Below the pieces are notes generated by a model. The model saw only the letters and a list, made by a program, of their open reading frames with translations, did no database searches and was not told the origin of the DNA. A stretch of 64,000 nucleotides of DNA from Gammaproteobacteria bacterium (lineage in GTDB: Bacteria; Pseudomonadota; Gammaproteobacteria; Steroidobacterales; Rariloculaceae), in NCBI GenBank assembly GCA_022819855.1, contig JAJEGN010000004.1, positions 61,558 to 125,557 on the forward strand, in the 5' to 3' direction. How positions within the stretch are numbered: the first letter of the stretch is position 1; the number at the start of each line of letters is the position of its first letter. A program made the translations under genes and the position numbers. Positions 1 through 8,566 of the stretch are shown here, piece by piece.

Positions 1-2
1 TT

Positions 3-2063
3 GCGACGACGGTGTACGAGCGCTGGATCGGCCTGTCCGTCGAAGACCGGATTCTCGGTCTGGCGCCGCTCTTCCACGTGACGGGGCTGATCGGTCACGT
101 CACGCTCGCGATGCTGACCGGCGCGCCGCTCATACTCTTCTACCGTTTCGATGCCGACGAGGCGATGCGCCTGGCGGCGAGCCACGGGGCGACCTTCTGC
201 GTATCGGCCATTACGGCGTTCATCGCGCTTCTCAACAGCGGCGCGCTCGACAAGTACGACGTGAGCTCATTGACCAAGCTCTATACGGGCGGCGCGCCGA
301 CGCCGCCGAGCGTTCTCGCCGAGTGGCGCGAACGCACCGGCGTCAGGATCCACCCGATGTACGGCCTGACCGAGGCGACCTCGCCGACGCACATGACGCC
401 GCACGACGCCGAGCCGCCCGTCGATTCGCATACGGGAGCCCTGACGATCGGCGTGCCCGTGTTCGACACGAAGGTCAAGGTGATCACGGATGCCGGCTAC
501 GAGGCCGAGCCCGGCGAAATCGGCGAGTTCGTGATCGCAGGTCCCCAGATCGTGCCGGGCTACTGGCAGAAACCCGGGGAAACCGAGCGCGCCATCGGGC
601 CGGACGGCCTGCGCACGGGCGATGTCGGCTTCATGGACGAGAAGGGCTGGTTCTACCTCGTCGACCGGTCCAAGGACATGATCGTCGCGTCAGGCTTCAA
701 GGTCTGGCCGAAGGAAGTCGAGGACGTTCTGTATGAGCACTCGGCCGTGCGCGAGGCGGCCGTCGTCGGCATCCCCGACCCTTACCGCGGCGAGACCATC
801 AAGGCGGTGATCAGCGTGAAGCCCGGACGCGAGGTCGGCGTCGACGAGATACGGGCTTTCGCTCGCGAACGCCTCGCGGCCTACAAATACCCGCGATTCG
901 TCGAGATTCTCGACGAGCTGCCGAAGACGACGAGCGGCAAGATCATGCGGCGGCTGCTGCAGCCGACGTCCACCGGCGCGGCATTGCCGATGGAGGCCGC
1001 GGAGTCCGAGTTCGCCACGGTGTCCTATCCGCAGTTGCGTGCGGCGGTGGAAGCGCGCGCGGTGCTCGAGGCCGGCGCGACCTGGCTGCGCCTGAGTCGC
1101 GGGTCGGTGTCGATGTCGACTGCCGAAACGCTCTACGAGCGGCTGCACGCGATGGTCGCGCTGCTCGGCGAGGACGGGACGTTCATCGACAAGGAAGCGT
1201 TCTTCGATGCCAACAAGGCCTATCACGCGGCCGTGATCGGGATCGCCGAGAACGAGCATCTCTCCGCCGGCTTCGAAACGCTCAAGCTCCGGCAGCTTTA
1301 CCGTACGGCGCTCGAGGAAGAGTCCGTTGCCGCGGAGAACGTCATCTACTTTCACGAGTACCTGACCGATTCGATCGCGGCCGGTAACGCTGAAGGCGCC
1401 ATTCAGGCGATCCTGTCCTGGGGCAAGACCTCGGCCTCTCGCGTGCGCAAGGCGCTTCGATACGACGGCGGAGATACCTCGGTCGTCGACGAGCTGCGCC
1501 CCGGCGGTATCGTCGAGGATCTCTCGGCGGCGTTCGCAAAGGAACAGGACAGCCTGGCCGGGGACGTGGACGCGCTCGTGCAGGGCCTCGATGCCCGCGC
1601 GGCGCTCGAGATCGGCATTACGGAATCGCTCGGCAAGGCGCTCATGGTCGAGGCCGAGCGCGATGCGCTGCGTGCGCGCCTGCGCGCCTTCACGCCGCTC
1701 GTCCGCGGCGCGACCCGCGCGCACGTCGCCCGTTACATCCGTTCCGACGACGCGTTCCACCGCGTGTTCCTGAGCCTGTTGCGCAATCCCTGCCTCTTCG
1801 AGATCTACAACTCCATCGACCTGCCGGAGCTCATGCGCCGCGTGCTCGAGGTCGCGCCGGCTTCGATTCGGGAAGTCTTCGACGACCACAAGGGGCTCAC
1901 GCGCGCTTTGCAGAGCGGCGAGACCCACAACGTGAGCGCGGCCATCACCGAACACGTGAACCGGGCCCGCACGGCGCTCGCGGAGTTTCTCGCCGAGTCC
2001 GAAGGCGGCGACGAACGGCAGGAGTTTGCGGGAACCGACGCGACGGCGCTGCGCCGCGCCTAG
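3..2063 (+). CDS. AMP-forming acyl-CoA synthetase fused to two FCD domains (5' end cut off)
   Basis: The reading frame is already open at the left edge, so the N-terminus is missing; 683 residues are visible from a GTG at 12. Residues 1-317 are the second half of an ANL-superfamily ligase: YGLTEATSP (117-125), the hinge aspartate in YLVDRSKDMI (215-224), GFKVWPKEVE and the C-terminal catalytic lysine in TTSGKIMRRL (K310). A linker then leads into two alpha-helical blocks (about 338-482 and 530-662) with the layout of the FCD domain of GntR-type regulators. The second keeps the metal-ligand pattern D579-x3-H583, H626, H648. The first has N401 in place of the aspartate and lacks the last histidine. 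No helix-turn-helix is present in the visible part. The phasin and PHA genes follow directly. The fatty or aromatic acid used is unknown. Confidence 0.85.
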   Translation, partial: ATTVYERWIGLSVEDRILGLAPLFHVTGLIGHVTLAMLTGAPLILFYRFDADEAMRLAASHGATFCVSAITAFIALLNSGALDKYDVSSLTKLYTGGAPTPPSVLAEWRERTGVRIHPMYGLTEATSPTHMTPHDAEPPVDSHTGALTIGVPVFDTKVKVITDAGYEAEPGEIGEFVIAGPQIVPGYWQKPGETERAIGPDGLRTGDVGFMDEKGWFYLVDRSKDMIVASGFKVWPKEVEDVLYEHSAVREAAVVGIPDPYRGETIKAVISVKPGREVGVDEIRAFARERLAAYKYPRFVEILDELPKTTSGKIMRRLLQPTSTGAALPMEAAESEFATVSYPQLRAAVEARAVLEAGATWLRLSRGSVSMSTAETLYERLHAMVALLGEDGTFIDKEAFFDANKAYHAAVIGIAENEHLSAGFETLKLRQLYRTALEEESVAAENVIYFHEYLTDSIAAGNAEGAIQAILSWGKTSASRVRKALRYDGGDTSVVDELRPGGIVEDLSAAFAKEQDSLAGDVDALVQGLDARAALEIGITESLGKALMVEAERDALRARLRAFTPLVRGATRAHVARYIRSDDAFHRVFLSLLRNPCLFEIYNSIDLPELMRRVLEVAPASIREVFDDHKGLTRALQSGETHNVSAAITEHVNRARTALAEFLAESEGGDERQEFAGTDATALRRA

Positions 2064-2194
2064 CGCACGTTCGCTCGCAGGCGAGCCGGGCGTCTGCCGT
2101 CCTGGCTCGCGAATCGGACCGCGGCCACGACCGCGCAAGCAATTGCGAGACGCCGCAGCGAGACGGGTCTCGAAAAAAAAGTTGACGGGGACGC

Positions 2195-2229
2195 TTGACA
2201 TGCAGAGCGAATGCGTAGCAAACTACGCA
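2195..2229 (+). promoter_or_regulatory. Candidate phasin promoter with 18-bp palindromic operator
   Basis: TTGACA at 2195-2200 is a consensus -35 hexamer. Downstream, overlapping the expected -10 position, is the perfect palindrome TGCGTAG-CAAA-CTACGCA at 2212-2229. It lies about 80 bp before the phasin start. The placement suits a repressor site. TGC/GCA-containing sites are typical of PhaR-type PHA regulators, but assigning this site to PhaR is inference. The -10 match is weak (CAAACT at 2219-2224, 18-nt spacer). Confidence 0.4.
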
Positions 2230-2309
2230 CGCTTTCGGTTGGGGTGGAAGACCGCCTCGCCAAAGACGACTGATCCCTTGCACTTCGTTTGTTTTGAGGA
2301 GTAACGACG

Positions 2310-2627
2310 ATGTCAGAATATGCCAAGCTTGCCACCGCGGCCGGCGACCAGTATCTGTCCGCGCTCGCGGACGCGCAGGAGACCTTTCTGAAGTCCATTG
2401 AGCCGGTCATCGAGACGATGGGCAAGGTCCCTGCGATGCCCGCTCCGGCGTTCGCGATCGACGTCCCGACGCCGCAGGAGATCTCCGAGGCGAATTTCGC
2501 CTTCGCGAACAAGTGGCTCAAGCAGCAGAAGAAGTTCGCCGACCGGCTGTTCGCGACGCCCGCTCCGACGTCGACCTCGAGCACGACCTCGAGCACGACG
2601 AAGGCGAAGCCGAAGACCCAGTCCTGA
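2310..2627 (+). CDS. Phasin-like PHA granule protein
   Basis: This 105-residue protein is amphipathic-helical with an Ala/Pro-rich middle and a low-complexity Ser/Thr/Lys tail (about 86-105). It begins MSEYAKLATAAGDQYLSALA, resembling short phasins that coat polyhydroxyalkanoate granules. There is no signal peptide or membrane segment. A GAGGAG-type ribosome site (within gaggagtaacgacg) precedes the ATG. It has its own promoter region and is followed at once by a strong terminator, so it is probably a single-gene transcript. The PHA synthase cluster downstream supports the assignment. The family is weakly conserved, so identity rests partly on context. Confidence 0.7.
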   Translation: MSEYAKLATAAGDQYLSALADAQETFLKSIEPVIETMGKVPAMPAPAFAIDVPTPQEISEANFAFANKWLKQQKKFADRLFATPAPTSTSSTTSSTTKAKPKTQS

Positions 2628-2651
2628 TCGATTGTTGCAGCTCCCTCTTTC

Positions 2652-2682
2652 GCGGCGCGCTCCGGCGCGCCGCAGTTTTTTT
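2652..2682 (+). terminator. Rho-independent terminator after the phasin gene
   Basis: A perfect 9-bp GC stem (GCGGCGCGC / GCGCGCCGC, loop TCCG) is followed two bases later by seven T residues. It lies 25 bp after the phasin stop codon. Confidence 0.85.
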
Positions 2683-2790
2683 CACCGGACGTCTTTGTCA
2701 CGGGCTGCCAGATCCACCGCGCTGACGTAAACTGACCGCCGGGCTGCCGTGCGCGGCTCCACGAGCGCGCAGATCCGAAGGAGCGACAGC

Positions 2791-3192
2791 TTGGCCGAAG
2801 AAACCTCCAACCAGGAACCCACGCTCGTCGAGCAATGGCTCGAGGAGCAGCGCGAGTGGCAGAAGACCACGCTCGCCTATCTTGATTCGATCGTCAGGGA
2901 CGAAGAGTTCCTGACCCACCTCGGCAACGCCATGCGCGGTTCGCTGCTCGCCGGCAAGCCGTACCCCACGCCCGTTCCACCGGCCGCATCGGCGCCCGAG
3001 TCGGATTTCGCGGATCGGCTCGACCAGCTTCTGTTCGCCGTGCGCGAACTTCAGGGTCAGGTGGCCGACCTGCGCATGACGCTCGACGAGATTCGCGCCG
3101 GCCAGGACAAGGCCGCTACGGGTGCGGATCCGGCTGCCGGCGCTGCCGACGAGGGCGGCGGGTCGAACGCCGCGCGGCAGGCAGACCGTTGA
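2791..3192 (+). CDS. Small PHA synthase partner subunit (PhaE/PhaR-like)
   Basis: The protein is about 133 residues from a TTG at 2791, chosen because AAGGAG sits 7 bases upstream; an earlier in-frame start would lack such a site. It has a charged helical N-terminal half (EQWLEEQREWQ), a Pro-rich hinge near residue 55-65 and a second heptad-like helix (ADRLDQLLFAVRELQGQVAD) ending in an Ala/Gly-rich tail. It overlaps the PhaC gene by four bases (TTGA), a translational-coupling arrangement expected for an obligate subunit. Class III and IV PHA synthases need such a partner (PhaE or PhaR). This one is much shorter than PhaE, and the sequence alone does not decide between the two. Confidence 0.65.
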   Translation: MAEETSNQEPTLVEQWLEEQREWQKTTLAYLDSIVRDEEFLTHLGNAMRGSLLAGKPYPTPVPPAASAPESDFADRLDQLLFAVRELQGQVADLRMTLDEIRAGQDKAATGADPAAGAADEGGGSNAARQADR

Positions 3193-4286
3193 CCTTCGCA
3201 GTCGACGAGCGCGAACTCGAATCGCTGATCGAGGTCTCCAGGCGCAGCCGCGCCAAACTCGAGCGTCTGCACGAAGTCCTGACGACTCCCGGCCACTACG
3301 GCGCGGGCGCCACTCCGGCGCAAGTCGTCTACTCGGAAAACAAGCTGAGACTCCTGAGACTCGTCGATGACGGAGGGCAGCCGCGCAACGGTCCCCCGGT
3401 CCTCTTCATCCCGGCGCCCGTCAGCCGTTACTTCATTCTCGATCTCATGCCGGACCGATCGTTTGCAGGCTACGTCGCCGCGGCCGGTTTCGACGTCTAC
3501 ATCGCCGACTTCGGCGTACCGACGCGCGAGGACCGCTTCTGCGATCTCGCCTACTATGTCGACGGCCTGATTCGCCGCTCCGTGCGCACGATCTGCCGGA
3601 CGAGCGGAGTCGACGAAGTCGGCATCGTCGGCTATTGCCTGGGCGGCACGCTGGCCCTGCTGTACTCGGCGCTCCATCCGGAAACGGTGGCGCGGCTTGC
3701 GCTGCTCACGACGACGGTCGACGGAGACGTGGAGGGTGGCATCGCCTGGGTCGCGCATCGCATGGGGCTTGAGGGCGAGAGTTACGAGCAGCCCCGGCTC
3801 GTGCCGGCCATTGAGGTCAAGAGCTGGTTCGAGATGCTGTCGCCGGGCTCCAACAGCGTGCTCGGACGCGTGTCGGACCTCTGGGACCGGCTTGACGATC
3901 CGCCGGAGCGGCTGCGCGACGTGCGCACGATGGCATCGTGGGTCGACGACGTCGTGCCCGCGCCCGGCCGATTGCTTGCCGAGATGTACAGCCAGTTCGG
4001 ACCCGGCCGCAACGGGCTCATGAAAGGCGAGGCCGCGGTCGGGAACCGCCCGGTCGACATCGGGAACGTGACGATGCCCGTGCTGTCGGTGTCCGCGGCG
4101 CGCGACACGATATCGCCGCCCGAAGGCGTTGACGCGATCGGTTCAATCGTGCCCCAGGCGGAAATCGTCCGGCTGCGCGGCGGGCACGTCGGTATCGTCG
4201 CGGGACGCGCCGCAGCCGGGCTCTGGCCGCGGGTCGTCGAGTTTCTGGGCAACGGCAAGGACAGCGGGGATCGCGCCGATGGCTAG
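3189..4286 (+). CDS. phaC: Poly(3-hydroxyalkanoate) synthase catalytic subunit, class III/IV-like
   Basis: PhaC polymerises hydroxyacyl-CoA into PHA at granule surfaces. The 365-residue length fits the ~40 kDa catalytic subunits of class III/IV synthases rather than the ~60 kDa class I/II enzymes. The lipase-like box GYCLGG carries the nucleophile cysteine (C150). The acid is probably D306 in SAARDTISPP and the general base H333 in GGHVGIV. PVLFIPAPVSRYFILDL (about 70-86) is the conserved PhaC N-terminal core. It starts at TTG 3189, overlapping the partner gene by four bases, and ends inside the next gene, so the three genes form one tightly coupled operon. Confidence 0.85.
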   Translation: MTFAVDERELESLIEVSRRSRAKLERLHEVLTTPGHYGAGATPAQVVYSENKLRLLRLVDDGGQPRNGPPVLFIPAPVSRYFILDLMPDRSFAGYVAAAGFDVYIADFGVPTREDRFCDLAYYVDGLIRRSVRTICRTSGVDEVGIVGYCLGGTLALLYSALHPETVARLALLTTTVDGDVEGGIAWVAHRMGLEGESYEQPRLVPAIEVKSWFEMLSPGSNSVLGRVSDLWDRLDDPPERLRDVRTMASWVDDVVPAPGRLLAEMYSQFGPGRNGLMKGEAAVGNRPVDIGNVTMPVLSVSAARDTISPPEGVDAIGSIVPQAEIVRLRGGHVGIVAGRAAAGLWPRVVEFLGNGKDSGDRADG

Positions 4287-5109
4287 CCGCTACATGAACT
4301 GGTGCGGCCACCGCATCCACATCACGGAGGCCGGGGTCGGAGATCCGCTGCTCCTGATCGCGGGCCTCGGCTGCAATACGGAGATGTGGGGTCCTTTCCT
4401 GAGCTACCTGCCGGAACGGCGCGTCATCCGTTTCGATGCGCCCGGCACGGGGCTGTCGAGCACGCCGGCCTACCCGGTGTCGGTCGCCGAACTCGCGAGC
4501 CTCACTGCCGCGGTGCTCGACGACTGCGAAGTCTCCCGCGGCGATGTGATCGGCTACTCCTACGGCGGCGGCGTCGCACAACAGGTGGCCCTCGACTATC
4601 CGGAGCGGATCGGGCGGCTCGTGCTTGCGGCCACGACCTGCGGAGTCGGCATGGTGCTCGGTTCGCCGCGGGCGATGGTCGTGCTCTCGACGCCGTTTCG
4701 GTACTACTCGTCGCATTACTTCAACCGCACGGCGGCCGTGGCCTACGGTGGGCGGACGGCGCGCAACCCGGATATCCGCCGCCGGATGATGCTGGCGCGG
4801 CGCGCGCACCCGCCGACCTATCACGGCTATGCCATGCAGTTGCTCGCGGGCATGGGCTGGTCGAGCCTCGGGTTTCTCGGCCGTATTCCGCACGAGACTC
4901 TCGTGATCTGCGGGGACGACGATCCGCTGATCCCGATCGTGAATCCGGAATTGCTCGCGAGTCGGATTCCGCGCGCAGAACTCGACATCGTGCCCGGCGC
5001 CGGTCACCTGTTCCTCTGGGACGACGCCGAAAACATGGGTGGACGCATCGGGCAGTTCATCGAACGCGGGCGCAGGCGCATCGACAACGTGATCGGGCTC
5101 GGTGCCTGA
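4279..5109 (+). CDS. phaZ: Alpha/beta hydrolase, probable intracellular PHA depolymerase
   Basis: This 276-residue hydrolase starts at ATG 4279, overlapping the phaC stop by 8 bases. The nucleophile elbow is GYSYGG (S94). CGDDDPLIPI carries the acid and GAGHLFLW the catalytic histidine. The stretch GYAMQLLAGMGWSSLGFLGR, followed by the DDDPLIP and ASRIPRAEL segments, closely resembles the medium-chain PHA depolymerase (PhaZ) family as remembered. There is no signal peptide, so it acts in the cytoplasm. Coupling of polymerase and depolymerase in one operon is consistent with PHA turnover. A generic esterase cannot be excluded without substrate data. Confidence 0.72.
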   Translation: MASRYMNWCGHRIHITEAGVGDPLLLIAGLGCNTEMWGPFLSYLPERRVIRFDAPGTGLSSTPAYPVSVAELASLTAAVLDDCEVSRGDVIGYSYGGGVAQQVALDYPERIGRLVLAATTCGVGMVLGSPRAMVVLSTPFRYYSSHYFNRTAAVAYGGRTARNPDIRRRMMLARRAHPPTYHGYAMQLLAGMGWSSLGFLGRIPHETLVICGDDDPLIPIVNPELLASRIPRAELDIVPGAGHLFLWDDAENMGGRIGQFIERGRRRIDNVIGLGA

Positions 5110-5145
5110 CGACAGATTGACCGCTATCAGACTGGAGACGAACGA

Positions 5146-6111
5146 ATGAGCAGTTCGACCGGGACCTTGAGGGGCGCCATGGAGCTGGCGTTGCTGTTTG
5201 CGATCGGCGCCGGTGCCGCGCATGCACAGGAATGCGCGCCTTCGCAGTTCGGCGCGGATGACGAAATCGGCGCGGCGAACCTTGTTACGGCCGAGAGCGT
5301 TCTGGCCGCGATGAGTCTCGTCGAGGCGGGGCAGGTCCATCCGCTCGGCATCGTGATCGATCCGGGCATGCCGGCATTCGCGCCGCGCCGGATGATGCTG
5401 CAGGTCGTGCAGCCGGGACAGCATCATGGCCGGCCGCTCGACGGTGATTTCGGCTGGCCGATGAGCTACAACGACGATGTCAGCCAGCTCTGGTGGGGCA
5501 TGGGGCCGCAGATCGACGGGCTCGGCCACCTCGGCGAGGCCGGCGTCTTCTACAACTGCACGCCGGGGAGCGATTTCTCGGCCATCACGGGGCTTGAGAA
5601 ATTCGGCATCGAGAAGATCCCGCCGCTCGTCGCGCGCGGCGTGCTCATCGACATGGCCCGGCACTTCGGTGTTGACGCGCTCGAAGGCGGGCAGGCCTTC
5701 GGCGTCGAGGACATCCAGGCAGCGGCGCAAGCGCAGGGCGTGGAGATCCTGAGCGGCGACGTCGTGCTGTTTCACACGGGCTGGACCGACGCGTACCTGA
5801 CCGCGGATCCGGCCGCATGGGTCGCCACCGAACCCGGCATCACGAACGCCGCCGCCGTGTATCTCGCTTCGCTCGGTCCGCTCGCGGTCGGCGCCGATAC
5901 CTGGGGCATCGAGGCCGTGCCTCCCGCTGACGGAGACAGGGTCTTCTACGGCCATGTGACGCTGCTCAAGGAGAACGGCATCTACATCCTCGAGACGATG
6001 AACACCGGACGCCTGGCCGAGGAGGGCGTCAGCGAGTTCCTGTTCGTGCTCGGTCAGCCCCGGCTGCAGGGCGCCGTGCAGATGCTCGTCAATCCCGTCG
6101 CGATCTGGTAG
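5146..6111 (+). CDS. Exported cyclase-family (kynurenine-formamidase-like) hydrolase
   Basis: This 321-residue protein has an N-terminal hydrophobic signal segment ending near AHAQE (about residue 27). It starts at ATG 5146 with GGAG 8 bases upstream. The fold family is PF04199 'cyclase' (kynurenine formamidase, isatin hydrolase and relatives), which normally carries a HxGTHxD metal motif. Here the equivalent segment reads WGMGPQIDGLGHLG: the two motif histidines are replaced, while the aspartate and the following histidine are kept. DVVLFHTGW is the conserved second half. It stands between the PHA operon and an exported flavoprotein gene. The substrate is unknown, and the distance from kynA argues against simply calling it kynB. 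Confidence 0.75.
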   Translation: MSSSTGTLRGAMELALLFAIGAGAAHAQECAPSQFGADDEIGAANLVTAESVLAAMSLVEAGQVHPLGIVIDPGMPAFAPRRMMLQVVQPGQHHGRPLDGDFGWPMSYNDDVSQLWWGMGPQIDGLGHLGEAGVFYNCTPGSDFSAITGLEKFGIEKIPPLVARGVLIDMARHFGVDALEGGQAFGVEDIQAAAQAQGVEILSGDVVLFHTGWTDAYLTADPAAWVATEPGITNAAAVYLASLGPLAVGADTWGIEAVPPADGDRVFYGHVTLLKENGIYILETMNTGRLAEEGVSEFLFVLGQPRLQGAVQMLVNPVAIW

Positions 6112-6270
6112 CCGCGGGTCCGGCCGACCGCCGGGCGTCGCCCGAATTCCTCCTGCCGACGACCGCCGGTCGCGCCTGGCGGCCCCGGCGATTGTCGACG
6201 GCCGAATCCCCTGCTACGGTTGGGAGATACCATTGCCGTCCCGGGCGATGGCCAGCGGGGGAGATCGGAT

Positions 6271-8376
6271 ATGTCGAAGAAGCATAACGATGAACGCGGG
6301 GATTCCGGGCGACGCAACGAGAGCGGCGTAAGCCGGCGGGAATTCGTCAAGGGCGGCGCCGCAGCCGGCATCGGCGCCGCGGCCTTGCTTGAGTCCGGCA
6401 CGGCGCCGGCGCAGCAGGCGTCGACCGGGGCCGACGCGATTCAATGGGACTACGAAGCCGATGTGGTCATCGCCGGCGGCGGTTGCGCCGGCCTGACCGC
6501 GGCGATCCGGGCGCGTGATCTCGGCGCGAGCGTGCTCGTCATCGACCAGAACTTCGATCTCGGCGGCCGGATGCTGCACAGCGGCTCGTTCATCTCGCTC
6601 GGCGGCGGCGATCCGATCCAGCAGCGCGACATGAAGGGCGAGAGCGATGCCGAGGGTTTCGTGACCGTTCCGCCGCTTGAGAATCCCGAGGAACTCGACG
6701 ACGACATCGAACTGCTCTTCACCGACATCACCGACTGGTCGGTCCTCGACATCAAGGCCCAGAACCCCTACCGCTACAACGAGCGCGAGCTCGTCAGGGC
6801 CTGGGCCGAGAACTGCCCGGCGACGCGGCAGTTCCTCATGGACAACTACGTGCGTTTCAGCCGGATCAACGGCACGCACGGCGGCGGCGGCCTGTCGCGG
6901 GCGCGCGGCGCACGCTGCATCTTCGTGCTCGGCGACAAGACCGACATGAAGGCCGGCACGATCACGGCCGAAGACGCAGGCCTCGCGGATCCCGAGCGCA
7001 CGAGCGCGTTCGCGCCCGTCCAGATGTACAGCGCAAGCCCCTTCGCCGGGCCGAACACGGTCGCGAACGGCGTCGCGCTGTCGCGGCCGCTCGAGTTCTC
7101 CGCGCGCGAGAAGGGCGTCGAGTTCATGCTGCACCGCTGTTTCGAAGAACTCATCCGCGAGGAGCCCTTCGCAGGAAGGATACTTGGCATCCGGGCGACC
7201 TATTCGCCGCGAATGCACCCGGAAACCGGCGAGCGGCTCGAGAGCTACTGGCAGAACGGCAACATCGACGAACGGCGCGAGGTCCTGCACATCCGGGCGC
7301 GCCGCGCCGTGATCCTGGCCTCGGGCGGACACGCCGGCAACCCGGAGGTCCGCGGCATGTTCTATCCGGCGATGCGCGAACCCGCCTTCCCGACGAGCGG
7401 CATGGCGCTGCAGGGGCCGCACGGCCAGGACGCGAGCGCGCTCACGGCGGGGCTCAGGGTCGGCGCGAATCTCGCCGGCATGCAGCAGAACATTTCCTAT
7501 TCCACGACGTTTCACATCGCCACGCGGCTCGGCACGCGCGACGCGTACACGGCCATGATGCCCGGCCACCCGACCTTCGGTTACCGCGGTTCTTCGGGCC
7601 TTGACGTCGGCACGGCCGGCTTCGAGCAATTCATTGCCGTGAACCAGGTCGGCAAGCGCTTCTTCAACGAGGTCAGGCTGCCGGTGCGGCCGGGGCTCAA
7701 CCGCTATCCGGGCGACGGCGGCGCACCGGGCCGCGGACTCGACCACAAGCCGCTCGACTGGCGCAACTGCCGCAAGGAGTGGGTCAGACAGATGTACGGC
7801 TACGACCACGGCCTCGATGCGGCGCTCGCGATGAACGAGGGATCCGAACCCCCGCATTACTACTCGGGACCGCTCTGGGCGATCTTCGACCAGGCCGCGG
7901 TCGAGCGAAACGAGTGGAGACTGCGCTATCCCTACGTGGCGGACAACGGCTATTTCTTCAGCGCCGACACGATCGGGGAACTCGCCGCGAAGATCGAAGC
8001 CGGACACGAGTTCCAGCGCGTGCCGCTCAAGTACCTCTCCGAGACCGTGGCGACCTGGAACGGCTATGTCGACGCCGGTGTCGATCCCGAGTTCGAGCGC
8101 GAGACCGAGGCGCCGATGCACGCCATCGCGACGCCGCCGTTCCATGCGCTTGCGATCATGGTGATCTGGCACGATTCCTACGGCGGCCTGCGCGTCAACG
8201 GCCGCCAGCAGGTCGTCGACATGCAGGGGGAGGTGATTCCCGGTCTCTACGCGGGCGGCGAGGCGGCCGGCGGCTTCAACAAGCACGGGCTGGGCAAGGG
8301 CCACGTGCATGGCTACATCGCCGGCACGCATGCGGCGGCGGATACGGATGTCGAGGAGCCTGCGCGCAACGCGTAG
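6271..8376 (+). CDS. Tat-exported FAD-dependent oxidoreductase (fumarate reductase/ketosteroid dehydrogenase type)
   Basis: The protein is 701 residues from ATG 6271, preceded by GGGGAG. A twin-arginine signal is plain: SRREFVKGG at 21-29, then an Ala/Gly-rich hydrophobic stretch. The Rossmann dinucleotide motif follows as VVIAGGGCAGLTAAIRARD. The C-terminal flavin loop GLYAGGEAAGGFNKHGLG is typical of the FAD_binding_2 family, which includes flavocytochrome c fumarate reductases and 3-ketosteroid-delta1-dehydrogenases. The cofactor would be inserted before Tat export to the periplasm. It follows the cyclase-like gene and precedes a TonB receptor, suggesting a shared catabolic role. The substrate is not deducible. 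Confidence 0.82.
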   Translation: MSKKHNDERGDSGRRNESGVSRREFVKGGAAAGIGAAALLESGTAPAQQASTGADAIQWDYEADVVIAGGGCAGLTAAIRARDLGASVLVIDQNFDLGGRMLHSGSFISLGGGDPIQQRDMKGESDAEGFVTVPPLENPEELDDDIELLFTDITDWSVLDIKAQNPYRYNERELVRAWAENCPATRQFLMDNYVRFSRINGTHGGGGLSRARGARCIFVLGDKTDMKAGTITAEDAGLADPERTSAFAPVQMYSASPFAGPNTVANGVALSRPLEFSAREKGVEFMLHRCFEELIREEPFAGRILGIRATYSPRMHPETGERLESYWQNGNIDERREVLHIRARRAVILASGGHAGNPEVRGMFYPAMREPAFPTSGMALQGPHGQDASALTAGLRVGANLAGMQQNISYSTTFHIATRLGTRDAYTAMMPGHPTFGYRGSSGLDVGTAGFEQFIAVNQVGKRFFNEVRLPVRPGLNRYPGDGGAPGRGLDHKPLDWRNCRKEWVRQMYGYDHGLDAALAMNEGSEPPHYYSGPLWAIFDQAAVERNEWRLRYPYVADNGYFFSADTIGELAAKIEAGHEFQRVPLKYLSETVATWNGYVDAGVDPEFERETEAPMHAIATPPFHALAIMVIWHDSYGGLRVNGRQQVVDMQGEVIPGLYAGGEAAGGFNKHGLGKGHVHGYIAGTHAAADTDVEEPARNA

Positions 8377-8566
8377 TGTTCGCCGTGCGCTCCGGATTGA
8401 CAGACAATTTCGGATCGTTACGATACGGGGACGCAGCCCGGTTCCGCGGGAGCCGGGCGCAGTCCGGTTGAAACGCGGCTTCTGCCGCAGCCGTTCGCGG
8501 CGGACGTCCGGCGGCGCACCTGACTGCAGCGCGACCGTTACTGACGCGTCACCGAGGGGGTGGAGC

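Noticed and set aside
690..2201. A 503-codon minus-strand frame
   Set aside because: Antisense shadow of the CoA ligase gene with no domain.
5146..6111. Calling the cyclase-like gene kynB because kynA is in the window
   Set aside because: It is 15 kb away, exported, and its metal motif differs from kynurenine formamidase.
8449..8470. Short hairpin CCCGGTTCCGCGGGAGCCGGG before the TonB receptor as a terminator
   Set aside because: Imperfect stem and no T run; not enough to call.
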